Source: Nostoc sp. KVJ3
Lineage (GTDB): Bacteria; Cyanobacteriota; Cyanobacteriia; Cyanobacteriales; Nostocaceae
Assembly: GCF_026127265.1 (NCBI RefSeq)
Contig: NZ_WWFG01000003.1
Span: forward strand, 405,340-469,339
DNA: 64,000 nucleotides
Direction: 5' to 3'
Of this stretch, positions 17,671-28,800 are shown in pieces. The notes below the pieces were generated by a model. The model saw only the letters and a list, made by a program, of their open reading frames with translations, ran no database searches and was not told the DNA's origin. A program made the position numbers and the translations under genes. How positions within the stretch are numbered: the stretch's first letter is position 1; each line of letters starts with the position of its first letter.

Positions 17671-18522
17671 ATGAATGATGTGCCTAAAATTAAAGATGAA
17701 GTTTGCCGCACTGCACTGATAATGGCAACTAAACGTGCAATAGAAGCTGACAGACCAGACCACCTGTTTGATGATCCATTAGCCACACAGTTAGCTGGAG
17801 AGACAGGGCAAGCTTGGCGGGAGAAATGGGAACAGGAGGATAGCGATAATCTCCTTGGTAGTGCGCTTCGGATTCAGTTTGTTGCAGTCCGTACCCGCTT
17901 CTTTGATGACTTCATCTTGTCTGTGTTGCCCGAAGCTAAACAGTTAGTCTTTCTAGGAGTCGGGTTAGACACAAGAGCATTTCGTCTATCCTTCCCACCA
18001 CAGGCTCGTTTGTACGAATTAGATTTGCCAGAATTAATCCAGTACAGAGAAGCAATCCTACAAGATAAACCTGCCAAGTGTCATCGTCAGGCGATCGCTG
18101 CTGATCTAACGCAACCTTGGTCACATCTGCTTTTACAACAGGGCTTTGACATCAACATACCCACACTTTGGCTAATGGAAGGGCTGTTGATGTACTTGAA
18201 TGAAGCAGAAGTTAATGAGTTACTCAAAACAATTAACCAGTTGAGTACAAATGGCAGTCACTTGGGGGCTGATTTGGTCAGTGTCAAGTCATGGCAAGTT
18301 GGGGCTAAACATCAGAATGGCTTGATTAGCAAGCACTGGCGTTTCGGTACAGACGAACCAGAACAGTTGTTTGCTGCTCACAGTTGGAATGCTTCAGTAA
18401 TTCAACCAGGAGAAATCAGAGCAAATTACGGACGATATGCTGTCGAATTGACCCCACGCGAAATCAAAGGTATACGGCGTTCTTTTTTGGTTACAGCAAG
18501 GAAAGAATCGATAACTTTATAG
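17671..18522 (+). CDS. Class I SAM-dependent methyltransferase (LCM/TIGR00027-type)
   Basis: 283 residues. It matches the leucine-carboxyl-methyltransferase-like family: an N-terminal RTALIMATKRA... followed by LFDDPLA, then the SAM loop LVFLGVGLDTRAFRL, then the acidic ELDLPELIQYRE after strand 2, and LWLMEGLLMYL. Members methylate carboxyl or hydroxyl groups of small molecules, including polyketide and siderophore precursors; the substrate here is unknown. Although it sits in a defence-rich stretch, it lacks the DPPY/NPPW motif and target-recognition domain of a DNA methylase, so it is probably a passenger. Confidence 0.85.
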   Translation: MNDVPKIKDEVCRTALIMATKRAIEADRPDHLFDDPLATQLAGETGQAWREKWEQEDSDNLLGSALRIQFVAVRTRFFDDFILSVLPEAKQLVFLGVGLDTRAFRLSFPPQARLYELDLPELIQYREAILQDKPAKCHRQAIAADLTQPWSHLLLQQGFDINIPTLWLMEGLLMYLNEAEVNELLKTINQLSTNGSHLGADLVSVKSWQVGAKHQNGLISKHWRFGTDEPEQLFAAHSWNASVIQPGEIRANYGRYAVELTPREIKGIRRSFLVTARKESITL

Positions 18523-18562
18523 CTTTTGGTATGCTTGCCCCCCTACTGCCCATCACCAGCCC

Positions 18563-18817
18563 TCACGCGACCCCAACAGTTTCGTTAAAAGACCGCACTA
18601 TCGAAACAATCCCGTCAGCATCACCTGTTACGAATTTTAAGTTTTCCCGTAGCAGAGGCTTTTCTAACAACTTGCTGGTAAACCGAATCTTTGCACAAGG
18701 CTTAACACCAATACGGCTGGTATCAATCCAGTAGCCAATTTCAGGCGGACTAGTGATAATCTTGGGAGGTTCAATAATCTCTGCGATCGCTGTCGGCAGG
18801 CGGTTACGCTTGGTCAA
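18563..18817 (-). CDS. Doubtful small ORF or gene fragment
   Basis: 84 codons from a TTG start with no good ribosome site. The encoded sequence is protein-like (EIGYWIDTSRIGVKPCAKI, SKLLEKPLLRENLKF), but no family is recognised. It overlaps the 3' side of the methyltransferase region convergently. It could be the C-terminal remnant of a deleted gene. Confidence 0.25.
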   Translation of the reverse strand: MTKRNRLPTAIAEIIEPPKIITSPPEIGYWIDTSRIGVKPCAKIRFTSKLLEKPLLRENLKFVTGDADGIVSIVRSFNETVGVA

Positions 18818-18846
18818 AAGCAGAAATTTTATAAAAAATGACTGAA

Positions 18847-18931
18847 TTAAGTAATCTTACTACTTACATTGTACTTAAGCTTACTTTAAAACAGAAAAGA
18901 CTTGTGAGCATACTACTTGCTTGCTCATAAG
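18847..18931. promoter_or_regulatory. Paired inverted repeats upstream of the DISARM-like genes
   Basis: Two inverted repeats lie 75-160 bases before the DrmD-like start: ttaagta (18847-18853) with tacttaa (18872-18878), and cttgtgagca (18901-18910) with tgctcataag (18922-18931, one G-T pair). They could be operator sites or, for the second, a weak attenuator. No regulator gene is adjacent. Confidence 0.3.
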
Positions 18932-19005
18932 TATTAATTCAGTAATTACTACTATTTTTACTAATTAATCTGCTGCCAAATTTTCAATACTAATATAGGC
19001 TAACA

Positions 19006-21891
19006 ATGGCACAAACTATGAACCATTCACCTGGTTCAATAGTCACCTGTCGCAGTCGGCAATGGGTGATACTACCTTCAGAAAATCAAGATGTTATTCG
19101 TCTACGACCCCTTTCAGGCAATGAGGATGAAATTGCTGGTATCTACCACAAGCTTTTAGAAGAAGAGCTAGAGAAGATTGAATCAGCTACATTTCCTCTA
19201 CCTCAAGCTACTAGCGTACAAGATCATGCAGCCGCACTTTTGCTTATGGATGCTGCACGTCTTTTACTCCGTAGCGGTGCAGGGCCTTTTCGCTGTTTAG
19301 GACGGTTGTCATTGCGTCCTCGTCCTTACCAGTTAGTTCCTTTATTGATGGCACTAAAGTTAGAGACGGTAAAACTGCTTGTAGCTGATGACGTGGGTAT
19401 TGGTAAGACCATCGAAGCTGGATTAATAGCTCGTGAATTGCTAGACCGAGGTGAAGTTAAGGGAATTGCAGTACTGTGTCCACCACATTTATGCGATCAG
19501 TGGCAGCAGGAATTAAGTGAAAAGTTTCATATTGATGCGGTGGTAGTACGTTCTGGCACAGCTTCCAAATTAGAGCGAAACATACCTAATAATGACAGTG
19601 TTTTTAGCTATTATCGTCACCTGATTGTTAGCTTGGACTATGCCAAAGCAGAACGTCGTCGCGCTAGTTTTATAACTCATTGCCCTGACTTAGTGATTGT
19701 GGATGAAGCACATACTTGCGCCCGTCCAAATAAAACTACTACATCTCAGCAGCAGCGACACCAGCTGATTACAGAAATTGCTCAAAAACAAGAACAACAT
19801 TTACTGTTACTTACAGCTACTCCTCACAGTGGGATTGAAGAATCTTTTCTCTCACTTTTAGGTTTGTTGAAGCCGGAGTTTGAGCATTTCAATCTCAATA
19901 GCTTAACTGACAAACAACGTGACCACTTAGCCAATCATTTTGTTCAGCGTAGACGGGCAGATGTCAAGCTTTGGCTAGGGAATGAAACTCCTTTTCCTGA
20001 ACGAGAGTCAAGCGAGGAATCATATAAGTTATCGAAAGAGTACAAAGAACTATTTGATGAAGTCTATGATTTTGCCCGTGGTCTAGTGAAAACGACTACG
20101 GCGGACATGAGTCATGCTCAACGTCGGGGAAGATACTGGTCGGCTTTGGCTTTGATTCGTTGTGTCATGTCTTCACCTGCGGCTGCGATCGCTACATTAA
20201 ATCGCCAAGTTAGTAAATCAGGTGATCGCTTATTGGCTGATTTAGACGAAGATTTGATGAGTTCTTATGTTCATGATCCCACAGAACAGGAACAAGCCGT
20301 TGATGCTTCGCCAACTTTGGTCATAGAACAGGGACAGCAGAGTTACAAAGACGCAGACAAACGTAAACTTAAAGCTTTTGTGCAAGCAGCAGAGAAGTTA
20401 CAAGGTGGCAAAGACCAAAAGCTGCAATCGTGCATTGCTACGGTAGAATCTTTCCTCAAAGACGAGATGAACCCGATTGTCTGGTGTCGCTATATTGCTA
20501 CGGCAAATTATGTAGCTGATGCTCTCAAACAGAAATTAGAGAAGAAAGGTAGCCAGATCCGCGTAATTGCAATTACTGGAGAACTTTCTGAAGATGAGCG
20601 GGAAACTCGACTAGAAGAGTTAAAATCTTATCCACAACGAGTGCTAGTTGCTACAGACTGTTTGAGTGAAGGGGTAAACCTGCAAACGCACTTCAGTGCA
20701 GTAATTCACTACGATTTACCCTGGAATCCTAACCGGTTAGAACAACGTGAAGGACGTATTGACCGCTACGGCCAAACAGCAACTAAGGTGAAAGCCTGCT
20801 TGCTTTATGGTCGAGATAATCCTGTTGATGGTGCAGTTCTGGATGTTCTGATTCGTAAAGCTGTGCAGATTCACAAGTCTTTAGGAATTACTGTTCCCGT
20901 ACCAATGGAAAGTACTACTGTAGCGGAAGCAGTATTTAAATCCCTTTTTGAACGTACTACTGAGGTTATTCAGTTATCGCTGTTTGAGTTTCAAGAAGAA
21001 TCTGCGGTTGATAAAGTCCATAAGAATTGGGACAAGGCAGTAGAACGCGAAAAAACCAATCGGACTCGCTTTGCTCAACGTGCCATTAAACCTGAGCAAG
21101 TAGAACAGGAATTAATTGACTCTGACCAGATTTTAGGGAATGAGCAGGATGTAGAGCGGTTTGTCTTGTCGGCCTGCGATCGCATATCTTGTTCTTTAAT
21201 TAAGAAAAAGCAGGGATGGTTACTTTCCCAACCACCGGATTTTCTCAAGTCAACGTTAGGGGATAAGTCGCGTTTACTCTCTTTTACCACCCCAGCACCG
21301 GAGGGTGTGGAATACGTAGGACGAAATCACCCTTTAGTAGAAGGCTTGGCACGGTACATCTTAGAAGATGCACTTTCCCATAATATAGAACCAATCGCAG
21401 CAAGATGCGGTTTTACTACAACTAATGCGGTACAAAAGCGCACAACTTTGCTGCTAGTAAGGTTACGGCATTTGTTAGATAGGTCTAAACGTACTACAGA
21501 AACGCGAAATACCACATCTCTACTAGCGGAAGAATGCGCGGTTATTGGCTTTACAGGTTCGCCCTCTAGCCCTAGCTGGTTGACGCAGTTGGAAGCAACA
21601 TCACTACTGCAACAAGCCAAGCCAGTCAGCGATGTTACTAAAGCTATGAAGCAGATAGAAATTGGTGAGTTACTCCAAAGGTTAGAAGAACTCCAGCCAG
21701 ATTTGGAAAAGTTTGCCAGAGAAAGAGCAGAAGAACTTTTACAAAGCCATAGACGCGTCAGAGCAATGACCCAAGAAGGTCGAATTCGCGTCACTCCCCA
21801 ATTGCCGATGGATGTTCTCGGCATTTTCATCCTCCACCCGGACGTAAGTAAAAGGCTGGTAGTCGTGCAAAGTACTTCTACCTGCCAGTAA
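19006..21891 (+). CDS. SNF2-family helicase, DrmD-like
   Basis: 961 residues, superfamily 2. Motif I is ADDVGIGKT near residue 128, motif II VDEAHTCARP near 233, motif III LLTATPHSG near 270, then the C-terminal helicase lobe with LVATDCLSEGVNLQ and the arginine-finger segment EQREGRIDRYGQ near 585. Long DrmD-like N- and C-terminal extensions are present. DrmD is the SNF2 helicase of class 1 DISARM, which restricts phage and plasmid DNA. The adenine methylase follows after 24 bases and the giant helicase after that, all codirectional, consistent with one operon. Family level is sure; the DrmD label rests on neighbour and architecture. Confidence 0.8.
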   Translation: MAQTMNHSPGSIVTCRSRQWVILPSENQDVIRLRPLSGNEDEIAGIYHKLLEEELEKIESATFPLPQATSVQDHAAALLLMDAARLLLRSGAGPFRCLGRLSLRPRPYQLVPLLMALKLETVKLLVADDVGIGKTIEAGLIARELLDRGEVKGIAVLCPPHLCDQWQQELSEKFHIDAVVVRSGTASKLERNIPNNDSVFSYYRHLIVSLDYAKAERRRASFITHCPDLVIVDEAHTCARPNKTTTSQQQRHQLITEIAQKQEQHLLLLTATPHSGIEESFLSLLGLLKPEFEHFNLNSLTDKQRDHLANHFVQRRRADVKLWLGNETPFPERESSEESYKLSKEYKELFDEVYDFARGLVKTTTADMSHAQRRGRYWSALALIRCVMSSPAAAIATLNRQVSKSGDRLLADLDEDLMSSYVHDPTEQEQAVDASPTLVIEQGQQSYKDADKRKLKAFVQAAEKLQGGKDQKLQSCIATVESFLKDEMNPIVWCRYIATANYVADALKQKLEKKGSQIRVIAITGELSEDERETRLEELKSYPQRVLVATDCLSEGVNLQTHFSAVIHYDLPWNPNRLEQREGRIDRYGQTATKVKACLLYGRDNPVDGAVLDVLIRKAVQIHKSLGITVPVPMESTTVAEAVFKSLFERTTEVIQLSLFEFQEESAVDKVHKNWDKAVEREKTNRTRFAQRAIKPEQVEQELIDSDQILGNEQDVERFVLSACDRISCSLIKKKQGWLLSQPPDFLKSTLGDKSRLLSFTTPAPEGVEYVGRNHPLVEGLARYILEDALSHNIEPIAARCGFTTTNAVQKRTTLLLVRLRHLLDRSKRTTETRNTTSLLAEECAVIGFTGSPSSPSWLTQLEATSLLQQAKPVSDVTKAMKQIEIGELLQRLEELQPDLEKFARERAEELLQSHRRVRAMTQEGRIRVTPQLPMDVLGIFILHPDVSKRLVVVQSTSTCQ

Positions 21892-21915
21892 TCTTTTATT
21901 TTTAATTCTCCAAAT

Positions 21916-24900
21916 ATGAAAACTACATTAACTGCGATTCAAATCGAAGGAAATTTACTAGCTCCAGATATGACTGCCCAAATGCTAGAAGGCAGAATCA
22001 AAGGGCAATTGCCAGAAGACTTTGGTTTTAATAAAACTGATAAATTAGCAGATGAAATTGCTACTGCCTGGGGTGATGCTAAAGCATATTGGGCCGCATT
22101 TCAACGGGCATTGGCAAGGCTCGATGAGAATAACTCGGCTACTACCATTACCCGTGAACTTTGGACAGTGCCATTACTGCAAAGTCTAGGTTATGAACCT
22201 GTATACACTGCAACAGCCGAAGTCGTAGAGGACAAAACTTATGCGATTTCCCATCGTGCAGAAGCAGGAGAAAATAAACCACCTATCCATATTATTGGTT
22301 GTCGGTTAGAAATCGATAAACGTCCTCCCAGTGGCACACCCAGGTTATCAGCACACGCACTGGTGCAGGAGTATCTTAACAAGACAGAGCATCTGTGGGC
22401 GATCGCAACCAATGGTTTTCGCTGGCGGTTACTGCGTGACTCTTCGTTGATGACTCGTCTTACTTATATCGAATTTGACTTAGAGCAGATTCTCAGTGGC
22501 GAGAACTTTGCTGAGTTTGGGCTATTTTATCGACTGTTCCACCGTTCCCGCTTACCTGAAGGTATGGATGATGCGGATAAGTGTTTGCTGGAATATTACC
22601 ACCAAGAAGCACTGCAACAGGGGGGACGGGTACGCGAAAAACTACGGGATGGGGTTGAAAAAGCCTTAGTTCAGCTAGGTAATGGCTTTATCCAACATCC
22701 GCAAAACGAACGCCTACGTCAAAAACTTGGAATTATCCCCAATTACGAAGCAGAAGTTACAAATTACGAATTCTATCGCCAATTGTTGCGATTAATTTAT
22801 CGTTTGCTGTTTTTAATGGTGGCAGAATCCCGCAATTTATTATTGATTGGAGATGACTTAGAGAAATCTCGGATTTACCGAGAATATTACAGCATTGAAC
22901 GCTTGCGAGAGTTAGCCGAACGTCCTCATTGGCGGCGGGAAGGTTTTCAAGATTTATGGCAAGGTTTGTGGGTAACTTTCTTGCTCTTTGATGAAAACTG
23001 GCGCGGTGAAGTACTAGGTTTGTCTCCCCTCAATGGAGATTTATTTGGTTCTAAAACTCTACCAGCGTTAGATAATTGTGCAATTGACAATTATGATTTA
23101 CTCCTTGCTATCCGCCAATTATCACTATACCTAGACAAGGCACAACTAAGAAGAGTAAATTATGAATTTTTAGATGTAGAAGAATTAGGAAGCGTTTATG
23201 AGAGCCTATTAGATTTTCATCCCCAGATAGTACAGAAACAGTCCAAATATGAATTTGCTTTAGTGGTTGGTAACGATAGGAAAACTACAGGCTCTTACTA
23301 TACTCCGCCACAGCTTGTACAACAACTGATAAAAACTGCACTTGAACCAGTAATTAAAGAAAAGCTTCATAGTACGCAACAGAAGCTAGGCAATTCAGAA
23401 AACAATACTTCGACTACGCTCAGTAACCATCAAGAATTAGAAAAAGCACTTCTTAGTTTAAAAGTATGTGATCCAGCTTGTGGTTCAGGCCATTTTCTTT
23501 TAGCAGCAGCAAGGCGGATTGGTAAAGAATTAGCCAAAGTCCGTACAGGTGAAGCAGAACCTGGAATTGAACCTTTAAAATTAGCAATTCGGGATGTTAT
23601 TCAAAATTGTATTTATGGGGTAGATTTAAACCCGTTAGCAGTGGATCTGTGCAAGGTTGCGTTATGGATTGAAGGATTTCCTGGTAAATTACCACTTAGC
23701 TTTTTAGACCACAGAATTAAATGCGGAAATTCCTTAGTAGGAGTATTGGATATTAATTGTCTATCTGAGGGAATACCCGATGAAGCTTATAAGCCTGTAA
23801 CCGGGGATGATAAAAAGTTATCTTTACTGTTTAAGAAGCGCAATAAGAAAGAACGGGAGACAGATAACCAAGGACAATTATCAATATTTGGAGGTTTAGA
23901 AACCGAACGTACACACTATACAGAAAGTGCGCGGGAGTTAGGATATATCCCTGAATCCACACCGCAACAAGTGAGAGAAAAACAAGCACGATATCAGCAA
24001 GCTCGTAAAGATTCGGGATGGTGGCGAGATTATTCGGCTTGTAATTTGTGGACTGCGGCATTTTTTATGCCCTTGACTGAAGAAAACTTGCAGCTTTTAC
24101 CAACAACGGCGGTGTTAACTCAGCTATTGCAAGGTAATTTGTCAACGCAAGAGATAGTAAATGCAACAAATAAGTTGGCTGAGGAGAAGCATTTTTTTCA
24201 CTGGCCTTTGGAGTTTCCTGAAGTGTTTGAAGTAGATGGATTTGACTGTGTACTAGGCAATCCACCTTGGGAACGGATTAAGTTACAAGAAAAGGAGTTT
24301 TTTGCTTCTCAAAGTGCGGAAATTGCTAACGCTGTAAATAAAGCAGCGCGGGAGAGGTTAATTAAGGAATTACCTAAGAAAAATCCTGAGTTAGCACAAG
24401 CTTTTGAAGAAGCGAAACATGATGCTGAAGCACAAAGTAAGTTTATTCGAGAAGGTGGAAGATTTCCCTTAACTGCTGTAGGAGATATTAATACTTATTC
24501 TGTGTTTGCGGAAACTACGAGAAAGTTAATTTCTCTTAATGGGAGAGTTGGGGTAATCGTTCCTACAGGTATTGCAACTGATGATACTTGTAAATATTTT
24601 TTTAGTGATTTAATACAAAAGCAGAATTTAGCAAGTTTGTATGATTTTGAGAATCGAGAATATTTATTTACGGATATATATTATCGGGTAAGATTTTGTC
24701 TCCTTATTCTCAGTGGATATCGTACAAAAGAAGCTAAAGTTGCTTTTATGGTAACTCAAGTTAGACAATTAGAAGATAAAGAACGGTTATTCGCTCTATC
24801 TCCAAAAGATATTGAATTAATAAATCCTAATAGCTTAACTTGTCCTATTTTTAGGACTAATAAAGATTTAGAAATAACTAAAAAAATCTATCAAAATATA

Positions 24901-25824
24901 CCTGTTTTAGAAAATGAAAAAACAGGAACTAACCCTTGGGGCATTTTATTTATGACTATGTTCCACATGGCTAATGATAGCGGTTTATTTCAAAATACAG
25001 CAGGTAAAGACTTAGTGCCATTATATGAAGCAAAAATGTTTCATCAATTTGATCACCGATTTGGTTATTATACTCAGGAAATGGTGGAACGTGAACAAAA
25101 TAGCTTTAAAGCAATTCCGAGTCCTAGTTTAGAACAAAAACAAGATCCAAACTATAAATTAAACTCACGCTATTGGGTTAGTAAGACTGAAATAGAAAAT
25201 AGATTAGCCGGAAAATGGAATAGAAAATGGTTATTAGGATGGAGAGATATTACTAGCGCAACTAATGAGATTACAGCTATTTTTAGTTTATTACCTAAAA
25301 TTGCTATTGGACACACGGCACCAATAATATTTAGTGATAGAAATCCACTTCTTATTTCATGTTTATTAGCTAATTTTAATAGTTTAATTTTTGATTTTTT
25401 AGCTAGACAAAAAGTAGGAGGTACACACCTAACTTTTAGTATTTTACGACAACTCCCAGTCATTCACCCAGAAACATACAGCCAAGAAGACATCAAGTTT
25501 ATCAGTGTTCGTGTACTTGAATTAGTTTATACTGCCTGGGATATGCAACCCTTCGCCAAAGATATGGGATACGACGGCGAACCCTTCATTTGGCACCCTA
25601 ACAGACGCGCATTATTAAGAGCAGAATTAGACGCATATTACGCCAAACTCTACGGACTCACCCGTGATGAACTGCGATATATTTTAGACCCTGCTGATGT
25701 CTACGGCGCAGACTTCCCTAGCGAAACATTCCGCGTGTTGAAGAATAACGAAATGAAGCAGTTTGGTGAATACCGCACCCAAAGGTTAGTTCTAGAAGCT
25801 TGGGACAATTTGTTTGGTTCTTAG
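21916..25824 (+). CDS. Adenine-specific DNA methyltransferase, DrmMI-like (Eco57I type)
   Basis: 1302 residues. The methylase core has motif I VCDPACGSGHFLLAA near residue 520 and motif IV CVLGNPPWER near 780, the N6-adenine type. The circular order (I before IV) and large flanking regions match Eco57I/BREX PglX-like enzymes and the DrmMI protein of class 1 DISARM. The C-terminal region from about residue 990 is a putative target-recognition domain. No nuclease motif is obvious, so it is probably modification-only and marks self DNA. It begins 24 bases after the helicase stop and ends 48 bases before the next gene. Confidence 0.82.
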   Translation: MKTTLTAIQIEGNLLAPDMTAQMLEGRIKGQLPEDFGFNKTDKLADEIATAWGDAKAYWAAFQRALARLDENNSATTITRELWTVPLLQSLGYEPVYTATAEVVEDKTYAISHRAEAGENKPPIHIIGCRLEIDKRPPSGTPRLSAHALVQEYLNKTEHLWAIATNGFRWRLLRDSSLMTRLTYIEFDLEQILSGENFAEFGLFYRLFHRSRLPEGMDDADKCLLEYYHQEALQQGGRVREKLRDGVEKALVQLGNGFIQHPQNERLRQKLGIIPNYEAEVTNYEFYRQLLRLIYRLLFLMVAESRNLLLIGDDLEKSRIYREYYSIERLRELAERPHWRREGFQDLWQGLWVTFLLFDENWRGEVLGLSPLNGDLFGSKTLPALDNCAIDNYDLLLAIRQLSLYLDKAQLRRVNYEFLDVEELGSVYESLLDFHPQIVQKQSKYEFALVVGNDRKTTGSYYTPPQLVQQLIKTALEPVIKEKLHSTQQKLGNSENNTSTTLSNHQELEKALLSLKVCDPACGSGHFLLAAARRIGKELAKVRTGEAEPGIEPLKLAIRDVIQNCIYGVDLNPLAVDLCKVALWIEGFPGKLPLSFLDHRIKCGNSLVGVLDINCLSEGIPDEAYKPVTGDDKKLSLLFKKRNKKERETDNQGQLSIFGGLETERTHYTESARELGYIPESTPQQVREKQARYQQARKDSGWWRDYSACNLWTAAFFMPLTEENLQLLPTTAVLTQLLQGNLSTQEIVNATNKLAEEKHFFHWPLEFPEVFEVDGFDCVLGNPPWERIKLQEKEFFASQSAEIANAVNKAARERLIKELPKKNPELAQAFEEAKHDAEAQSKFIREGGRFPLTAVGDINTYSVFAETTRKLISLNGRVGVIVPTGIATDDTCKYFFSDLIQKQNLASLYDFENREYLFTDIYYRVRFCLLILSGYRTKEAKVAFMVTQVRQLEDKERLFALSPKDIELINPNSLTCPIFRTNKDLEITKKIYQNIPVLENEKTGTNPWGILFMTMFHMANDSGLFQNTAGKDLVPLYEAKMFHQFDHRFGYYTQEMVEREQNSFKAIPSPSLEQKQDPNYKLNSRYWVSKTEIENRLAGKWNRKWLLGWRDITSATNEITAIFSLLPKIAIGHTAPIIFSDRNPLLISCLLANFNSLIFDFLARQKVGGTHLTFSILRQLPVIHPETYSQEDIKFISVRVLELVYTAWDMQPFAKDMGYDGEPFIWHPNRRALLRAELDAYYAKLYGLTRDELRYILDPADVYGADFPSETFRVLKNNEMKQFGEYRTQRLVLEAWDNLFGS

Positions 25825-25872
25825 CAAAACCAAATAGATAAATATTTCTAATTATTAATTTTAATAAAAAAG

Positions 25873-28800
25873 ATGGCTATAACTGTAAAGCTAAATGAAT
25901 TAATCCAGCAACCAGAGAATGCTATTCTATCTATCAGCACTCTATTAGGTCAAAAATTAGCGTTATTAGATTGTTCAGGTGTGGTTGCCGTTACTCCAGA
26001 GCAATTAACCCTTTTATTTACAGCTATCCCTGAAACTTGGCAGTCAACCGAAATTAAAGAAGTTTTCGATTTCTCCACAATTACCCCAACCTTTAACCAC
26101 CAACTTCAAGACTGGATTAACCAACGCTTAGGATACATCCAACCCCAAACCTCCATTACTGACTACGAGTTAACAAGTACAAACGATCTTGATATTTTTA
26201 ACTTCCGCAACGAGGTAATAGGCGACTACCGCCGCTATATAGAAAGCTTCCTCAAAATCCGCGATCGCAAAGTCAAAGAATTTGTAGACGCAGAATTAGA
26301 CAAGGGCAACTTTGGACTGACCCCCTAGTTCAACTCAATCCCAGTTACAAAAAAGGTGCAATAGTTAAAGAGTTAGTACAACAGCAAACGCTTCATTCAG
26401 ACTGCGAGAAATATTTCTACAAAAAAGACGGCACACCTTTTACTTTTCACTACCATCAAAAGCAAGCATTTGAAACTGCACAACGCCAAGAACCCTACGT
26501 TGTTACTACAGGCACAGGTTCCGGTAAAAGCATGACTTACGTTGTGCCGATCTTCGATGATTTACTGCGTCATCCTGATATTTCAGGAGTCAGGGCAATA
26601 TTGGTTTATCCCATGAATGCCTTAATTAACTCCCAAAAAGAAGAACTCGACAAATTTTTACGCCAAGTTCCGAATACTCATATTCGTGTTGAAAAATACA
26701 CCGGGCAAGAAAGTTTAACCAGGAAAACCGAAATTCAAAACAATCCACCCCATATTTTGCTCACCAACTACGTGATGCTAGAGTTAATGCTCTCACGCAC
26801 TCACGAAAATAAACTGGTAGAGTCTCCCAATTTAAAATTCCTGATACTGGATGAATTACACACCTATCGCGGACGACAAGGTGCAGACGTTGCTATATTG
26901 ATCCGCAAACTTCGTCAGCGTAGCAAAAGTAATGACGAATTACTCTGCATTGGCACAAGCGCCACCATGTCAACGGTCGGTTCCCGCGAACAACGCCGTC
27001 AGGTTGTGGCAGATGTCGCTAGTAAGTTATTTGGTGTGGAAATCAAACCCAGTAATGTCATTGATGAAACCCTAGAACGTTCTATCCAACGTGTTGAACC
27101 TACTATTGAACAACTGTGCCAAGGAATTTTAGCAGGTTTACCAACCGAGTTAGAACAAACACCAACAGAATTCCGAAACCATTCCCTAAGCTACTGGATC
27201 GAGATGAACTTCGGTTTAGAAGAAAGAGAAGGACATCTCGTTCGCCGTCAACCCATTAGTTTAGAAACAGGTGCAGCCAAACTTGCCCAACAAACCCAGC
27301 TTCTAGAGGAAACTTGTTTAACAGTCCTCAAACAAATGTTCCTCTGGGGCAGCAAAACTAATGGACTTGCTTTTCGCTTACATCAGTTCATTTCCCAAGG
27401 GGGAAGCGTTTACGCCACTATTGAAAATCGAGACAAACGCCATTTAACCCTCGAAGGTCAATATACAACCACCGACAACCGCCTACTTTATCCCCTCGTT
27501 TTTTGCCGAGAATGCGGACAAGATTATTATGTCGTTCGCTACGATGCCGATAAGCATATTATCCTGCCCCAATTGCCTACTGCGTTGGATATCAGTCCTG
27601 ACGATGCAGATATTACCGAAGGTTATCTCACCCTCGATGAACCAGAACTGTGGGATACAAGCGATGAAGATAGACTTCCTGATTCTTGGTTTAGTGAAAC
27701 TAAAAAGAAAGGACGAGTTGCCAAAAAAGACTTTGCGCGATTTATTCCTCGAAAACTCCAAATTCTACCCAATGGTAAAGTTACGTCCTCCCTGTTGCAA
27801 GGAACTACTTGTTGGTTTATTCCCAAACCCTTTTTGACCTGTCTGAACTGCGGCGTACTACATGACAAAAAGCGAAACGAATTTGCTAAACTCTCTCGCC
27901 TCAGTAGTGAAGGACGCAGTACCGCTACCACTCTACTTTGTCTTTCTACCACTAGCCGCCTCAAGCAAGTCTTTACAGGGGAAAAAGCCAAAGCTGCCAA
28001 AATCCTCAGTTTTACCGATAACCGTCAAGATGCTTCATTACAAGCGGGGCATTTCAATGATTTTGTCCAAACCAGTTTCTTACGGGCTGCACTTTTAGGC
28101 GCAATTCAAGCCAAAGGACAACTCACTCACAGCGAATTAGCTAGTGTAGTCGTCCAATACATGAGAATTACTCAAAACGACTATGCCAAGCAACCAGCAG
28201 AATTTAGTGGCGGTAAGCGGCGCAATGAAGAAGCCTTTCGCAAACTGATTGAATATCGTCTTTACGAAGACTTGCGTCGGGGATGGCGCATTGTTCAACC
28301 CAACCTCGAACAGTGTGGACTGTTGATAATTGAGTATAATGGGCTACAAGAAGACTGTGCTGACAACCACCTTTGGCAAAAACACCGCCATCCTCTTTTA
28401 CTACAAGCCACTCCGCAACAACGTTTCGTAATTACCCAAGCATTCCTCAACCATTTGCGACGAGAATTGGCAATTGATGCCAAACTTTTACAACCAGACC
28501 AAAAAGATTCACTCAAAAGCGAAGTCATTCAAGCTCTTAAAGAACCTTGGGTATTCGATGAGAACGAATATTTATATTTAGCAACTTGGGCGACTATTAG
28601 CACTGGTGGTAATGAAAAAGCGAAAGTTAAACTTACTACTAGAAGTAAAATTGGACGATTTTTGCGATCACCAAATACATGGTCACTCCGCAGCCAACTT
28701 TTAACAGATGTAGAGTTCAACAGCTTAATCACTACTCTAATTGATGCTTTGTGTGATGCTGGCTACCTAGTGCAAGAAAAATCTGAGGTACAGCTACGCA

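Noticed and set aside
17671..18522. Methyltransferase as part of the DISARM-like system
   Set aside because: It is of the LCM/TIGR00027 small-molecule type and lacks DNA-methylase motifs.
18384..18734. 116-codon frame after the methyltransferase
   Set aside because: It overlaps the methyltransferase in another frame, and has proline/threonine-rich composition without a recognisable domain or ribosome site.
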